The notes below the pieces were generated by a model. That model was not told the DNA's origin. It did not search any database and saw only the letters and a list, made by a program, of their open reading frames with translations. A stretch of DNA of 64,000 nt from Lytechinus variegatus (Eukaryota; Echinodermata; Echinoidea; Temnopleuroida; Toxopneustidae), in assembly GCF_018143015.1 (NCBI RefSeq), contig NC_054758.1, forward strand, positions 4,268,501 through 4,332,500. The letters are read 5' to 3'. Position numbers and translations under genes: made by a program. Below, piece after piece: positions 47,011-60,264 of this stretch. Each line of letters opens with the position of its first letter. Within the stretch, counting starts at the first letter, position 1.

Positions 47011-49644
47011 CTGCTTCCACGGCCACTGTTGATGTTATGTGATAGTCTCTTCCCATATCAGAATTATCAATGTAACATATAAGTTTAAAAATTAGCGGTC
47101 TGTCAATGAAGTTTGTGTAATTAATGTAGACAGCTGAAATCCATCTGTTTTGGAAAGTTTTAGGTGAAGAATCTTGGATCCAGCGGGCAACTGACGAAAC
47201 ATTCACTATACAGGCCGGGTTACAGAGACTGACCGGGAGACTGACTTCACAAGTTTTAGAAGAGATAACCTGGCATTTCTGTCAAAATACTGCATGCACA
47301 ATAATCGCAAATATTCAAATAAAGATTTGATATAAATCGTTAGCACTTACATTACATGTGAAGACTTTTAATGAAGGTTTTAACTTCTGACAAACCGCTC
47401 GAAGACACGCCCAACGTTTATTAAAATCAACACCGAGAATTCACAACAATGCACATCTTATAAGATCAGCAATACAATACGAACGCATCTGTATACTTGG
47501 GCCTAGCGCCTGCGCGCCAGGATGAGCACGAGAGGTTTGTCTATTATCTTGAATGCAACTTTTCAATCTGGGGATTCCCCAGAATGTGACGTCAGTCTGC
47601 GTAGTCTGTTAACGCAAACTTTATTTTGATGTGCGGATTCTTCACAAGATTAAGTTTTTAAAGTCCTATCACGCACAGAGTGTATGCAATTACATCAAAC
47701 AATCCCTTTAAATATCAGGTATACTTTGTTTTCATCAGCAAATTATTTCCTCTGTACTACTACATGTAGGTCTAGAATAGTTCTTTATTAAAATTTTAAT
47801 TTACAGAACAGTACAAATACTACAAATCAATATGAAGTTTGTTGAAAAGGCCTCTCTAATAATAAACTGCTTATATATTTTTTTGCATTTAAAAAAAAAG
47901 GGAAGACATTTTAAAACATAAGATAATTTATTGAAATGATTTTAAATTCAGTCGCAAAATTGGATTTTCATTTTAAAAATTTGAATATTCAAGTATAGTG
48001 AAAAAGGAAGAAAATTTAAGAGAAAGAAAAGGGAAGAAGAGCCTTGAGAGGTATGTGTCATGTTACTATGTTGTAACCATTAATTGTAATTCAACTTTGA
48101 AAAAAAAATAACGTCACATTTACCGAGTCTTGCCCCCTCCCCTATCATCTCGGAGTCATCCGTATAAATACTCTGTTCCTGATGTTAGTGAATTTCAATA
48201 CAACATTTAGGTCCATTAAAAAATATTGGAATATCAGATGGTCGAGTGGCCCGTCTATATCTAGATTTGCCCTGGCCGGGGAAGCAGACAAAAAAATCAG
48301 ACTATTCCTGTCAGAGGATATGCTCATTGAGACTTCATGGCATCAACATCGTGTATGGAGAAGTTCCATGACATTAGATGTAAATTCCATACACTACTAA
48401 AGCACTATATGATTAACCCTACTAACCCTAACCCTAACTGCAACCCTTGGATTTGACACTCTACCCTATCCTACATCCAACCCTAAACCTGACCCCCCCC
48501 CCCCAAAAAAAAAAAAAAATAATAAATAATAATAATATTGCAACCCAAACCCTATATCTTAGACAAAATAAAGGACGGAACAATTGTCGCAGGAGCAAAT
48601 GTTGTGCCATCCTTAAAATATCAGAAAATGTTTGAAAAGAAACCTCAACAAAGCAGACAGATTTTTCAATCTGCCCGGGGAGTTGCCGATTTCTCTATGA
48701 GAGGTCATTATCAGGTCTGTTGCTTGCAGACTAGCAATGATGAAATAACTTCTGTCATTCTCGATCATATCACGAAAATTGCGCAATCCATCGAGGTGTG
48801 GAAACAGCACATTGGGCAACTTCCTCAATGTACGCGGGTCAGGGGTTGTCGCGGGGGGGTGTGACGTGTGGGGGTCCCTTTGAGAAACAAAGAGATTTAA
48901 TGAGGAAATGGGAAAATAAGAAGAGAAATTATTGAGAAAAAGCCCATCTTTCGCACTGGCGTACAGATGGGGGTGGGGGGTTCTTGCGCTTGCCCCCCCC
49001 CCCCCCATGAAATAAATATTCCTGACCAAGTTTTTTTTTAAAGGTAAATGGGAAAGAAAAGGAAAGAATGAAGGGTGAAATATGATACTAATTTCTGAAT
49101 ATTTTGTTAAATATCAAATCCAATGTATAAAAATTTGATTTTTCTAAAAATGTTGAAATTTTTGCTCGCTCGCTTGCAACTTTTTTAAAAATGCAATATC
49201 TAGCCCCCCTCAAAGTTTTTTGCTCATTACCCCACTTGTCTATTGTATTGGCAAACCTCGCCCAAAGTTCATGTCCCCAGTCCTTTTCATTACTAGATTA
49301 TCTTAAAGTTTGTGCCGTAAGATGATCTGATGTGAAGGATATGATATAGAAACATGTTTTACTGTATGAGATTTACCAATTTTACAACATTTATATTGAT
49401 TTTGGATGCCCCATTAAAATGAACTGTGTACTTTGTCTTGTTGACATAAAACACCTTATCAAGCCTTGAATCGACTGAAATATCAGGATATAATCTTTGT
49501 AGCTTTCTAATATTCTATCAACAAATTTGTAAATTAAGTGCTCAATGAGCTATTTATAAGTACAAATAAAAACATTACAGAGAGGTGGTACATGCCAAAT
49601 TTAAATTCTAATGGCTGTAATTGTCAAGTATGAATTCTAATAAT

Positions 49645-49885
49645 ACTAATAGCTGGATTTATAAAGCGCTCTTTACCAGAGGATACAAAGTACTGCTATT
49701 ATTACCCCTGCTTTAGCCCGAGCTACCATCATCACCGGCGCTCAGTGCATGCAAGGAATTACCTGGGTCAAGTTGAATTTCTTGCTGAAGGAAAACACGC
49801 CATGGCTACGATTCTAGGGCATTCTAACCCACGACCCTCTGTTTCAAAGGCGAGAGTCAGAACCACTAGGCCACGACGCAACCAT
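49645..49885 (-). mobile_element. tRNA-derived SINE, copy 8
   Basis: Minus orientation: TTTATAAAGCGCTCTTTACC, GCTTTAGCCCGAGCTACCAT, CTTGCTGAAGGAAAACACGC and ACCACTAGGCCACGACGCAA. Intergenic. Confidence 0.82.
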
Positions 49886-50579
49886 GTCTGAATTACAATA
49901 ATAACTGTTGAAAACATTATTCAAAACACGTGCTTAGCTCAAATAATTTAAACAAACAAAATGCAAGAAACTTAGCTAAAGATGTAAAACACTGAGAGAA
50001 AAGAAAAACGACGACTGCATTTATTTCATATAATCAAGGCCTCTCCTCTTCCATTAATTTATTCATAAACAAATACATGAATAACATGTGAGTAGTATAC
50101 AAAGCATGTGTATACAATACAATGGAAATGACATACAAAGTGAGTGATATTTTCAACTCTACCTTTTAATGGCTTTCACTTACAAAGCACAGAGCACTGT
50201 ACAGTGAATATATCAAAGATGCATATTTTTTTTAAATTACTTTAGCTTTTATTGTTTAAGACAATACTGTAAGTGGATAAATGCTGATAAAAGATATTAG
50301 TTTTATGCATTTCACTTGTATTTAAATGATTTCCATTGGCAGTTGTTATATTTGGCTGCCATGAATGCTCCCTGGTTTAGTAGCAAAATATGGAAGCTTT
50401 AAAGATTACCATGATGGGGAGGGGGGTATCTTTCCTATGTTTTTTCAGGGCAAATTCAGCCTAGGAGTGATTTACAGGGAAATTTTCATCACTTATGAGA
50501 GCAGAAAAAAATAACCATCTTCTCTGGGGATTTATGTAACGATTTCTGACATTTGACTATCACCCTAGACCAGGAACAG

Positions 50580-50935
50580 ATCCAGGATTTTCCTAAAGGG
50601 GGGGGGGGGGGGCAGGGGTGTGAGTGGTCACAAATAAAAAGATCTGAAAAAAAGCTGAGTGGTGAAAAAGTCTGAAATAGAAAGAGCTCCCATTCTTTTT
50701 GTACAGATGAAAGCCAAAAAAAGTTGAAATTAAGCTGAAAATTAAAAAAAATCTGAAATCAGATAAAAATCTGAACTCTCACACCCCGGGGGGGGGGGCA
50801 TATTTTCCCAAAAATTTGACAGGCAAAAAAAAAGGTTGTCACTTGTGTACGAAGGGCATATTGACATTTGAATTTTTTGTTTATGCCCCCGCCCCCTCCC
50901 CCCCCCCCCCCCCCCCCCCCGCCCTGGATCCACCA
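50580..50935. repeat. Second cluster of poly-G / poly-C tracts
   Basis: GATCCAGGATTTTCC then a G-run at about 50600, a G-run at about 50788, and a C-run at about 50898 followed by GCCCTGGATCCACC. The GGATCCA-bounded G/C block is in inverted arrangement. Confidence 0.85.
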
Positions 50936-51959
50936 GTGACCCAGACACAGGTAAGTGCAGTCAACGTAGTTCAGCATAACAACCAAAGGTACAGAGACTG
51001 ACGATTTTGGTCAATCTAAGAGCTACTTTGGAGCATATGGGGGCAAATTGCTCTTTGCCCTCAATCATTTTTTAAAGGGGGGGCTCGTATTTGAATTTGT
51101 GGTATGAATGTGCCTTCAAACAGGCAGCAAGATAAAACAGAGTTTTCAAATGCATCACATTATTAATATTATTATGTAGCCATTTTTTTTCTATTACTAC
51201 TTGGTCTAATTTTGACGAATGCGCAATCTACTTATACAAGTTGACCGCACTACACTGCTTGCAGGAGAGCTAATTAGAGTAATTCTTCCATTTTCTCTAT
51301 TTTGTGATATTACTTATGAATGGTAAATAGGAATCAATGAATGCTTCATACTCTTGCTAATCCCATGCTAATCCAATGCTAATACTACATTGGTTAATAT
51401 AATTTTCTTAAACAGGGTATTCAATATAAAAGTATACTTTATACGGATTCGCCAAGTATGACATAGTAATAGTAAAAAATAACAGAATACATAATACATA
51501 CACTTCTTGACAGTGTAAACCATATTGGCTGCCAAGCCACAAAATGCTTGTTTAGTCAACCTTAAATGACTAATTTAAAGTTATAGTAAAAAAGATCATC
51601 ATAGTAATAGTAAAAGTTTTCTTCTAAAGTGGCTATCAGCATCTATCATTCAATCGTAGTAAGTAAGCTAGTATTTTGCAAAATAGATATTCTTCTTCTA
51701 GACATAGCACAACTAGTCTATGATAAATCACATTAAATGGCGACAGAGAATGCATTTGTACATAAAGAAATTTCACTTCTTCATCAATATTTCTACACGA
51801 CACTCCTCTTCCTGGGGAGTGTTTCACAAAAATTTAGAATTTAGTCAATGAGTTTCACCGACAAATGACATGAGCTCCTGCAAATACTTGCAGCCAACTG
51901 ATTGGCCAAGAGCGCCTAATGGAAATCACTGACGAAACTTGTGATATGCTCCCCAGAAG

Positions 51960-52215
51960 TAATGGATAGAAGTTGTGAGAAAATTGCATGTGACATCATA
52001 ATCTCATAGCGCCCTCCCTCAGAGGATATAGGAATGTGTGTAAACCGAGTTGTCAGAGATGCGTCAGCTCCAGATCACCAATGCCTGCGAGGCAATGGTG
52101 TCAGCCTCTAAGATGACAACATCAATGCATAACATATATTAAAGCGCATATCTCTAGTTGTTACTATGGCAACTCTCAGAGAACGACAAAGCTTGTCTGT
52201 GCCGTTATTCATGAA
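51960..52215 (-). repeat. Dispersed repeat, copy 2
   Basis: CAGAGGATATAGGAATGTGT, CTAGTTGTTACTATGGCAAC, CTTGTCTGTGCC: inverted copy of 33196-33480. It also keeps ATGACAACATCAATGCATAA but without the minisatellite. Confidence 0.75.
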
Positions 52216-53604
52216 ATAGTGTCTGGTCTATATCAATAGCTAATTACCCAAGATGGAGACATACATAGTGATATTAATCATCCATGCCTGAAAAGGCTGG
52301 ACAATTAACAAGCAAATCAATCAGTCAGAGAGTTAGATTTTCGATGCCACTAAAAAAAAATATACACACCAGTATAATAAAACCATCATTTGCAGCACAT
52401 TATAAAATGTTATATACAGAACATAACAGGAATTATGAAGTACATGTACATGTACAGTTGTACTCAAAAGTTAATGAACTCCACCACAAAATGCACTCCT
52501 TCATGCTGAGTGTTGAATGTAGACAACAACGCTGCAATGTCAGGCAAGCACAGAGAAACAAACTTTAATGAATGTAATATTTCATCACCTGACTGCACAA
52601 TTAAATATCTAAAACATGACAGAACTTGAACACTTTTAAAAATGTTCATTTTCTGGTGGGGGTTCACTAACTTTTGAGCACCACTGTATTTAACAGCAAG
52701 TACATAAAACAATGTGTTTGGGAATCAGCAAAATTCTGATTGACATCATACAAAAAAATTTGTTCTATACAACAGCACAAAAACACCCAAAATTTTCAGC
52801 CAGAAAAGAATATCTAAGCATGCAACTATCAAAACTTGGGGTGGTTTCAAGGTACAGCACTGTACGACAAGAACACACCGAAGAACACAATAAAACACTT
52901 GTCGAAACGTTGAGTTTGGGTGGTCCTTTTCAGAACCAACATATGCCCATGAAAGAATACATGGTGTACCGTGAAACCCAATACACTCTGCTTCTTCGCC
53001 ATGGAAACCTTAAAAAGTTAACCAAAAACTTCTTGTAACATACATGTAATTGTGAAACGAGTTGTCAAATGTCTAGATAGGTTGTGTGTTGAGACGTAAT
53101 GAGACGTAATTTTTATTTTCACCATTACTGTTATGACCTGGATGGGGTTGGGAGGTTTGGGGAGGAAGACCTATGGGTTATGGCTATTAAGTTAGCCTTT
53201 TCCATACCCAGGCAGCCTCTCCAACTCTCATCCAGGTCTTATTTTCTCTATCATGTACAAGTTTGATTGATCTTGTCTTTGATCTGTTTGTATTCTTTGT
53301 CTTTTGAATGCCAAATAAAATAATAATAGTAATAGTGATTTTAAAAAAGTAAATGTGTGATTGTAAGGGGAAATATCACATTCAATTTACACTTTTTTAA
53401 CCTAGAGTTAGAACTAATATTTAAAGCCATTTAGTTTTTACTAAATGTGGCTGGATTCCAGTAGTTTTTCCTCGGTCATACAAATAATCGACAAAGATGC
53501 GCTTTGAAAGGTTATTCTGCAGAATATCACAAATGAAAAAAACCAATTGTATGCAACAGAGACCTCAGTTAATATGATTCTATAACAGGTCCTTATCCCA
53601 TTCA

Positions 53605-54010
53605 GATGCACTGCATTCAATCAAAGTTGACCTTTACTTCCCGGGTCAAATTGCGCAGTGGGTGGGCTAGAAATTAGACTGAATCAGCTTTGATGAAACC
53701 TAACTTGCATGCTTTTCCATTGTAACTCATTTGTGTTTTGGATCTGTGATTCCTGTTTGTGATGATCACATTCAATCAAAGTTGACCTTTACTTCCCAGG
53801 TCAAATTTTGCAGTGGGTGGGCTTGAAATCGGACTGAATTAGCATTGATGAAAATTACCTGTATGCTCTTTCATTGTATCGTATTTGTATGCATTTTTGA
53901 TTTGTGATTCCTGTTTGCGATGATTGCATTCAATCAAAGTTGTCCTTTACTTCCCGGGTCAAATTGCGCAGTGGGTGGGTTTGAAATGAGGGAAAATTTA
54001 TGAAAATCAC
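53605..54010 (+). repeat. Three tandem copies, about 160 bp
   Basis: CATTCAATCAAAGTTGACCT, TTACTTCCCGGGTCAAATTG, CGCAGTGGGTGGGCT repeated at about 53612, 53770 and 53930, each followed by TTTTGTGATTCCTGTTTG-type sequence. Confidence 0.85.
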
Positions 54011-55724
54011 TTAAACATTGTCCTACAGTGACTACCTTATATGTTTGTTTTGTTTTGTGAATCATGTTTATAATTTCAAGCTCAACAATATGAATAAACC
54101 ACGCCCATAGAAAAAAGAATTATGATTATTATCATTGCTATCTAATGAATACTTTGCATCAAACTCAAAGATAAATGGAGGAACGTCAACAGTTTTTTAA
54201 GAGCAATCAAACAGCCAAGAGAAAAAATCAAACACTCCTTTTCAGTGCCGACCACACAGAAACGTTGGCCTAACAGTGTGCCCTGTCACATCTTTCAGAT
54301 TGTGAAGTCAAAACATTTATTTCAATATGCAAGCAATGCATTGTTGCAACATCAGGCATCGCTGCCACCTTACCGGTTGTTACAGGGCTTCTGTTAGCGC
54401 ATTGTTAGCGCTATCAAACTGTGGGGTCAGTACTGGACTATAAATCGTGTATACCACAAATTTCCATAATAGACGGAGGACTTTCCCCATTATTAAGTAT
54501 CAAGAAACAGGACTAAAATTATCCTACATAACTGCATGGTAATGATGAATGATGAATACATAGGGATGAGGCATACACAGCGATCAAAGCGAAAGCTCAT
54601 TACCATTTCCTTTCTATATTTTCCAAACTACATGAAAAATCATATGAGAATGGTCAGTGGCCGTTCGGATATGGCAAACAAAACACTGCAGCATTTTCTT
54701 CTCTTTCAACGATGGCATGAAATACAAAACACATCACGTTATTTTCATCTTTGAGTATAAATGTACATGAAACACGATGGTACCAATACCTATAAGCAAA
54801 CTCTACTCTATGGCTCAATGAGTACGATGATGGTAACAGCTATTCATGAACCATAAATTGTAGCTCAAGTAAAACAATTTCTAATCCTAAACTTTCTTGC
54901 AATGGTCAGCAAAGCCATATCTAAACTTGCCTTACAAAAGGTCATACATGAATTGCCTTATTTAAAGATCAAAATGTTTAATTAGTACAAGAAATGTTGT
55001 GTGAGCCTTAAATCACTTGACAAGGTGATTTAAATTGTGGGAACAACCTTGCAAGTTGAAAATACTTTGGAGGAATAACCTTGCAAATTGATTTAATTTG
55101 TGGGATATTCAAGTGTTGGACTGCTTGGTGCTGAACAAGCAGCAAAATATAATTTTTCATACTTTAAAAAAAATACAATGAAGATAATCAAATTCTCAAT
55201 ATATAATTCTATGGAATTAAAGAAAGAAAAACACAATTAAATAGTGACATCTGCGTTACATCACATATATCAGAAGTCTGAAACTGCAGGTAATATTTTG
55301 AGAAAACCGTACAGTATTAAGCAGGAAAAAGCAATTTAAGAAATTAAAGCACATACATATAAACATAATTTCAAATATAAAAACATACAGAATTTAATAA
55401 ATACATCAGTTATGAATTTTAACGTAGAGTAATGTACACAGGTTTGATATGACAAATATAATGGGGAAGCTCAATAGATTTTAAGTCAGTTGATTCAGAA
55501 CTTGACCAGGGATTTGTCTCACAAAGCCTATCAATTAATCATATATCGATTCTTTACGATCGATTGCATTGATCATGATGTGCAATCGCTTGTAAAATTT
55601 CAACGTATGATTAATTGCTATGCTTTGTGTTATAGAACCCAGACCAAGGAAGGGAGGCACAAACTCGAGAACCCAATTTTATAAAACTAGAAAACAATGG
55701 CAAGTTACAATTTGATTTTATAAG

Positions 55725-56491
55725 CAGGGTTCCCACAGAAATTTGAAAACAGAATTCCATGACTTTCCCCGTGACTAAATTTGCTGCTCTCCATGACTTC
55801 CTGTGAAGTCCCGGGAGTTGGGTAGAATTTAGGATGTCACAAAACTGGGAAAAATGGAAATCATGAACATTAATTATACAATAGCAGAGTATGATCGTAG
55901 AGTATGAGAGTTGCGAGACACAATAGGGAAGCTGCCATAGCCAAGTGGTAAATGCAATAGACCAGTTCGTAGTTACTTCATGGGCGATTTTGGTCAAATG
56001 ACCTTTCATTTCTTTCATCATGATAGGCAGATTTCAAAGCAAGATATTACGTAAGCTTGCCTTACATAGCAGGATGAAGAAATTGAATAGACCAGGTGTC
56101 TAGAATAGCACACCAATGAACACTTAATGAAGGTATTTGTTGCATTCCTACTTTGAATGCATATCTTAGCATGTTGCACAATGTACTTGACAAACTCTGA
56201 AATACCAGTCGTTCGTGGGAGCATTGTTGTTTTTTGTGGATGTAAATGAAAACGACAATTCACAAGAATATATGAATAATCAAGACATCAAAGTTGGTGC
56301 TTATCTCGTTAGATTTTAAAGCACCATGTCACTTTAGTACAAATGACCTTCCTCTGATCATGCGTAGAATCTTTTGATCATGTGCAGAAAGGAACTACGA
56401 AGTGGCTTATTCCATGACTTTTCCCCGACTTTCCATGACCACAAATTTTTCAAGGATTTTTCAAGGATTTTCCATGACTGTGGGAACCCTG
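55725..56491. mobile_element. Foldback element with 14-bp perfect terminal repeats
   Basis: CAGGGTTCCCACAG at 55725 and its exact complement CTGTGGGAACCCTG ending at 56491. The inner flanks are also inverted (TTCCATGACTTTCCCCG against ACTTTTCCCCGACTTTCCAT in related order). The CAGGG start resembles hAT-type ends. Confidence 0.65.
55957..56411 (-). mobile_element. MITE-like element, family A, copy 3 (nested)
   Basis: Left AATAGACCAGTTCGTAG, right CTACGAAGTGGCTTATT. It sits inside the larger foldback at 55725-56491. Confidence 0.78.
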
Positions 56492-56637
56492 GGGCCCGTT
56501 GCAGAAAGAGTTGCAATCAATCGCAACTCTAAAAATCATGCGTAACTTGATTTTCAGCCAATCAACAGCGCGCATTTGGGACTTGCGATTGATTTTTTGA
56601 CTTGCGTTTAAACGAAACTCTTTCTGCAACGGACCCC
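56491..56637. mobile_element. Short MITE, GGGGCCCGTTGCAGAAAG ends
   Basis: A 147-bp foldback: left GGGGCCCGTTGCAGAAAGAG, right end the complement of GGGGTCCGTTGCAGAAAGAG. Inserted directly against the previous foldback. Confidence 0.8.
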
Positions 56638-57326
56638 TGATAAGCTACTGAAAAACAGCGATCTGATTGGCTGATGACAAATTTGACCCAGACTTCTCAA
56701 TCTCACCCTTGTTTCTATTTGTCTAAACATTAGCACTAAACAGTTTTAGAAATCTCGTAGAGTTATGTTATAAGCTACTGTAATCCTGCAATCTCATTGG
56801 CTAATAGCTTCGTCTAGATTTTTATCATGCCTGTTGATATCGGTAACAAGTTTTCAGATTCTAGTTTCTGCAATTCAAACAAAAATACTTAAAGGTACAA
56901 AACAATCACCAGGAATACTATTATTTATGTTACTATTTCTAAAGTTCTAATATTCATGAATAAAAAATTTATCTCAAATTTCAAAATTTAATCCCCTACT
57001 CATCCGCAGAAGAATAATGGCGATGATACACTGTGAAAAAAACGCTGTTTGAAAGTTTAATCATGTTGTTAAAGCCTGTCACTCTTAGCAATTATTGGTT
57101 AAAGTTTTAAACAAGTTATTTGAAGCTTGAAACAAGTTGATTAAAATATGTTTCAACAATTTCAACGTTTACATTTAAACAACTTGTTGTTATAATGACA
57201 GGTTTAAATAACATGCTTAAATTTGTTAAATGGTTTGATAAACCCTGGACTCCTATACTGCATGCAGAGTTGTGTGTAAAAAAAACTAAAACAAAAAAAA
57301 TACTGCACTGTGAAAAACACTGACGC

Positions 57327-57725
57327 AAATTCATGAAGGTGGTATTGAATTTTTGGTCTTAACCGTGGGAAATGCAGATATCATGCATAAATAACGCTTA
57401 CGGTAATTCTGTGCAAATACTGAAATAGAGTCCACAAATGCAGAGTTTTATCACAACATGCTACATTCATGCTTGCTAGTAAGGTTAGAACATTAATAAA
57501 TCCAATGTTTCTTTTGAATCAATTCATATAAACAGACCACTCATTCATATATACCTGCTAAACATACTTTTGATTTCAGTAAAAGACATAATTTTCTACA
57601 GACCCTCACCCAAGATATATCTCGGCCACAATAGATGCACTAAATCAATCATAATTAAGGCATGAAATCTACATGAACTATGGTTTCAAACCAAAGATTT
57701 AAAACCACCTTTGTGAATTTGGGAT
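57327..57725. mobile_element. Foldback element, CAAATTCA-CAAAGGTGGTTTT ends
   Basis: Left AAATTCATGAAGGTGGTATT, right AAACCACCTTTGTGAATTTG. A fragment with the same left end (GAATTCACAAAGGTGGTTTT) is at 16914-17000 in the phosphatase gene. Confidence 0.7.
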
Positions 57726-58739
57726 ATTGAATTTTAGATGTTAGCTTGAAAAAGTAGACTTTCATACTGCCATGTATACAATAGCAGAGTCAAAACATTA
57801 TTGGTTATGATTTTATAATATCTATAATATCATTTCAATAGTTACTATACTTACATTTTATCAATAATATTTGGCTATTATCAGCAATATTCAATTGCAA
57901 AAGGATACATATTTTAAGTATTTGATAGTAAAAGTATGGCAAAAGCATTGTGCCATGATTTAAAGACCACAGCATCTACACATGAGACATGATAATGTCA
58001 TCCAAACTGCTTCTGGGCATAACATTATCATAACATTTTGAATACAAAATACTGAATAAACTGGACATAATCGGGTGGGGGGGGGATGAATCCAAAGCTC
58101 TGAAGTTAATTACTACATTTCTTAAGGGTCTGCTGTGGTATTCCAAGAAGAGAGAAATACAAACTCAACAGTTTATAGACTCTGAAAAAATATCATTTGG
58201 GTTAAAGATAAATTCCAGTTCTGGTAACGATCTCAAAATGACTTTTCACAGAATCTCATATAATGACCACCCAAGTGTCTGTTTATATGAATAAAAAACA
58301 TGTGCCAAAGGATTCTGGAAGAAATTGTGGAATTGCTGAGAAATAAGCGCGGATTCTGTTACTTCCGTCGGGTCTTTATTCCAGCAATAATAATACCCTG
58401 TCCCACGTGTGCCTATCTGTGTTGGCGATCTTCAGTGTGATCGCATTTCAGCTTAGATTTTATGATTTCACAAAGTTCAGTTTATGTAACTGTACCAGAT
58501 CTAGATCCTCAATGATACACTGACAATTAAGCCTGGTTTTACAGACATTCTCATGAAATCAATGTTTACTACAACTACTGGTATTTCTCTTTAAATTCTC
58601 CTTTCAACAATAAATACATGTCGCTCCCTGAAAGAGAATGCAATCTTTAAAGAAAAAAAGTGGAATGCCTCTCCGTCTCACCTGCATCACGCGGTTCAAT
58701 ATAGCAGCAGTGCTGACTTTGAATACTACTCTAACTCGC

Positions 58740-59690
58740 ACAAGATGTTCAGTAATACATGGTTACTCTTATGTCCAGTTTTTATGAACTAGACCAATAA
58801 ACTTACAGAGATATGATGGTTATTCAACAAAAAACCCCAACATGGCCAAAGTTCATTGACCTTACATGATCTTTGACCTTGATCATGTGACCTGAAACTC
58901 AAACAGGATATTCAGTGATACTTGATTACTCTTATGTACAAGTTTCATGAATCAGATCCATAAACTTTCAAAGTTATGATGGTAATTCAACAGATAACCC
59001 AATTCGGCCAAAGTTCTTTGACCTTTGACCTTGGTCATGTGACCTGAAACGCGCACAGGATGTTCAGTGATACTTGATTACTCTAATGTCCAAGTTTAAT
59101 GAACTAGACCAATAAACTTTCAAAGTTATGATGGTAATTCAACAGATACCCCCGATTCAGCCAAAGTTCATTGACCCTAAATGACCTTTGACCTTAATCA
59201 TGAGACCTGAAACTTGCACAAAATATTCAGTGATGCTTGATTACTATTATGTCCAAGTTTCATGAATCAGATCCATAAACTTTCAAAGTTATGATGGGAA
59301 TTCAACAGATATCCCCAATTCGGCCAAAGTTCATTGACCCTAAATGACCTTTGACCTTGGTCATGTGACGTGAAACTCATGCAGGATGTTCAGTGATACT
59401 TGATTTACCTTATGTCCAAGTTTCATGAACTAGGTCCATATATTTTCTAAGTTATGATGACATTTCAAAAACTTAACCTCAGGTTAAGATTTCGATGTTG
59501 ATTCCTCCAACATGGTCTAAGTTCATTGACCCTAAATGACCTTTGACCTTGGTCATGTGACATGAAACTCTAATAGGATGTTCAGTAATACTTGATTAAC
59601 CTTATGGCCAAGTTTTATTAACTAGGTCCATATACTTTCTAAGTTATGACGTCATTTCAAAAACTTAACCTCAGGTTAAGATTTGATGTT
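58740..59690 (+). repeat. Tandem array, about 150-190 bp units, with TGACCTTTGACCTT
   Basis: Five units, each with CTTATGTCCAAGTTTCATGA, CTTTCAAAGTTATGATGG, GGCCAAAGTTCATTGACC, TGACCTTTGACCTTGGTCAT and GTGACCTGAAACT. Perfect TGACCTTTGACCTT at 59019, 59182, 59345 and 59537; TGATCTTTGACCTT at 58867. Confidence 0.92.
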
Positions 59691-59757
59691 GACGCCGCCG
59701 CCGCCGTCGGAAAAGCGGCGCCTATAGTCTCACTTTGCTTCGCAGGTGAGACAAAAA
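59690..59757 (+). repeat. GC-rich terminus with GTCTCAC..GTGAGAC hairpin
   Basis: GCCGCCGCCGCCGTCGGAAA, AGCGGCGCC, then a hairpin at 59727-59752 with a 7-bp stem GTCTCAC/GTGAGAC and an inner TGC/GCA. It is the right end of the array and looks like a defined element terminus followed by an A-run. Confidence 0.7.
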
Positions 59758-59965
59758 ATGATTTCTGCATTTGTAATCCCAACATTAAACGTTCCCATTT
59801 GAATGTAACAGATTGTGAGTGCTATTGAAGCTTAGCATCAAATCTACAATTGGCAGGTCGCAATATCTATACTAATGCATAATCTATACTGTACATATGT
59901 TTTTTTTTGTCTGCAAGAAACATTATAAATTCAGCAAAGAAATGTGATTCTATCCACAAAAGTCA

Positions 59966-60125
59966 GCCAACGAATGCAAAATAATTGTTCACACAGGATC
60001 TTGTGGAACGAAGAAATGCAAAATTATTTTTCACACAGGATCTTGTGGATGCAACACATACAGATCTTGTGGAGTGAACAAATGCAAAATTGTCTCTCAC
60101 ACAGGATCTTGTGGCTCAACCTTTT
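59966..60125 (+). repeat. Minisatellite, CACACAGGATCTTGTGG units
   Basis: Three CACACAGGATCTTGTGG copies and one variant (CATACAGATCTTGTGG), with AAATGCAAAATT spacers. It gives a 77-codon ORF with MQNxxSHRILW periodicity that I do not consider a gene. Confidence 0.75.
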
Positions 60126-60264
60126 GCCCATACCAAGCAGCGAGAGAGTCGAGAAGAGTCAGTGTGAGATAGCATAAGACTAGTCTGCTGTGCGAACCCT
60201 TCACTTAAGTTAAGGGTCTGAATATGCCAACCTAAAATGCCTTCTGTACTCAATTGAAATAGCA

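Larger units (their letters stand above)
45532..58739. other. Gene-poor region, repeats only
   Basis: Besides the listed elements I see no ORF with recognisable protein features. The longest candidates (near 46469, 48538, 52712 and 55611) are T-rich or repeat-derived. Short AACCCTAACCCTAACTGCAA stretches near 48415 belong to a dispersed repeat also at 8940-9060, 16424-16490 and 36780-37380. Confidence 0.65.

Noticed and set aside
48538..48864. 108-codon ORF near a telomere-like AACCCTAACCC stretch
   Set aside because: Its start lies in a dispersed repeat and its end is low-complexity. No recognisable protein features. The AACCCT run is short and part of the repeat, not a telomere.
59646..59828. 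ORF with an Ala-rich run near the GC-rich hairpin
   Set aside because: It translates the GCCGCCGCC terminus of the repeat array; no protein family is evident.
59944..60177. 77-codon ORF with MQNxxSHRILW repeats
   Set aside because: The periodicity follows a minisatellite with irregular spacers; no start context or conserved domain.
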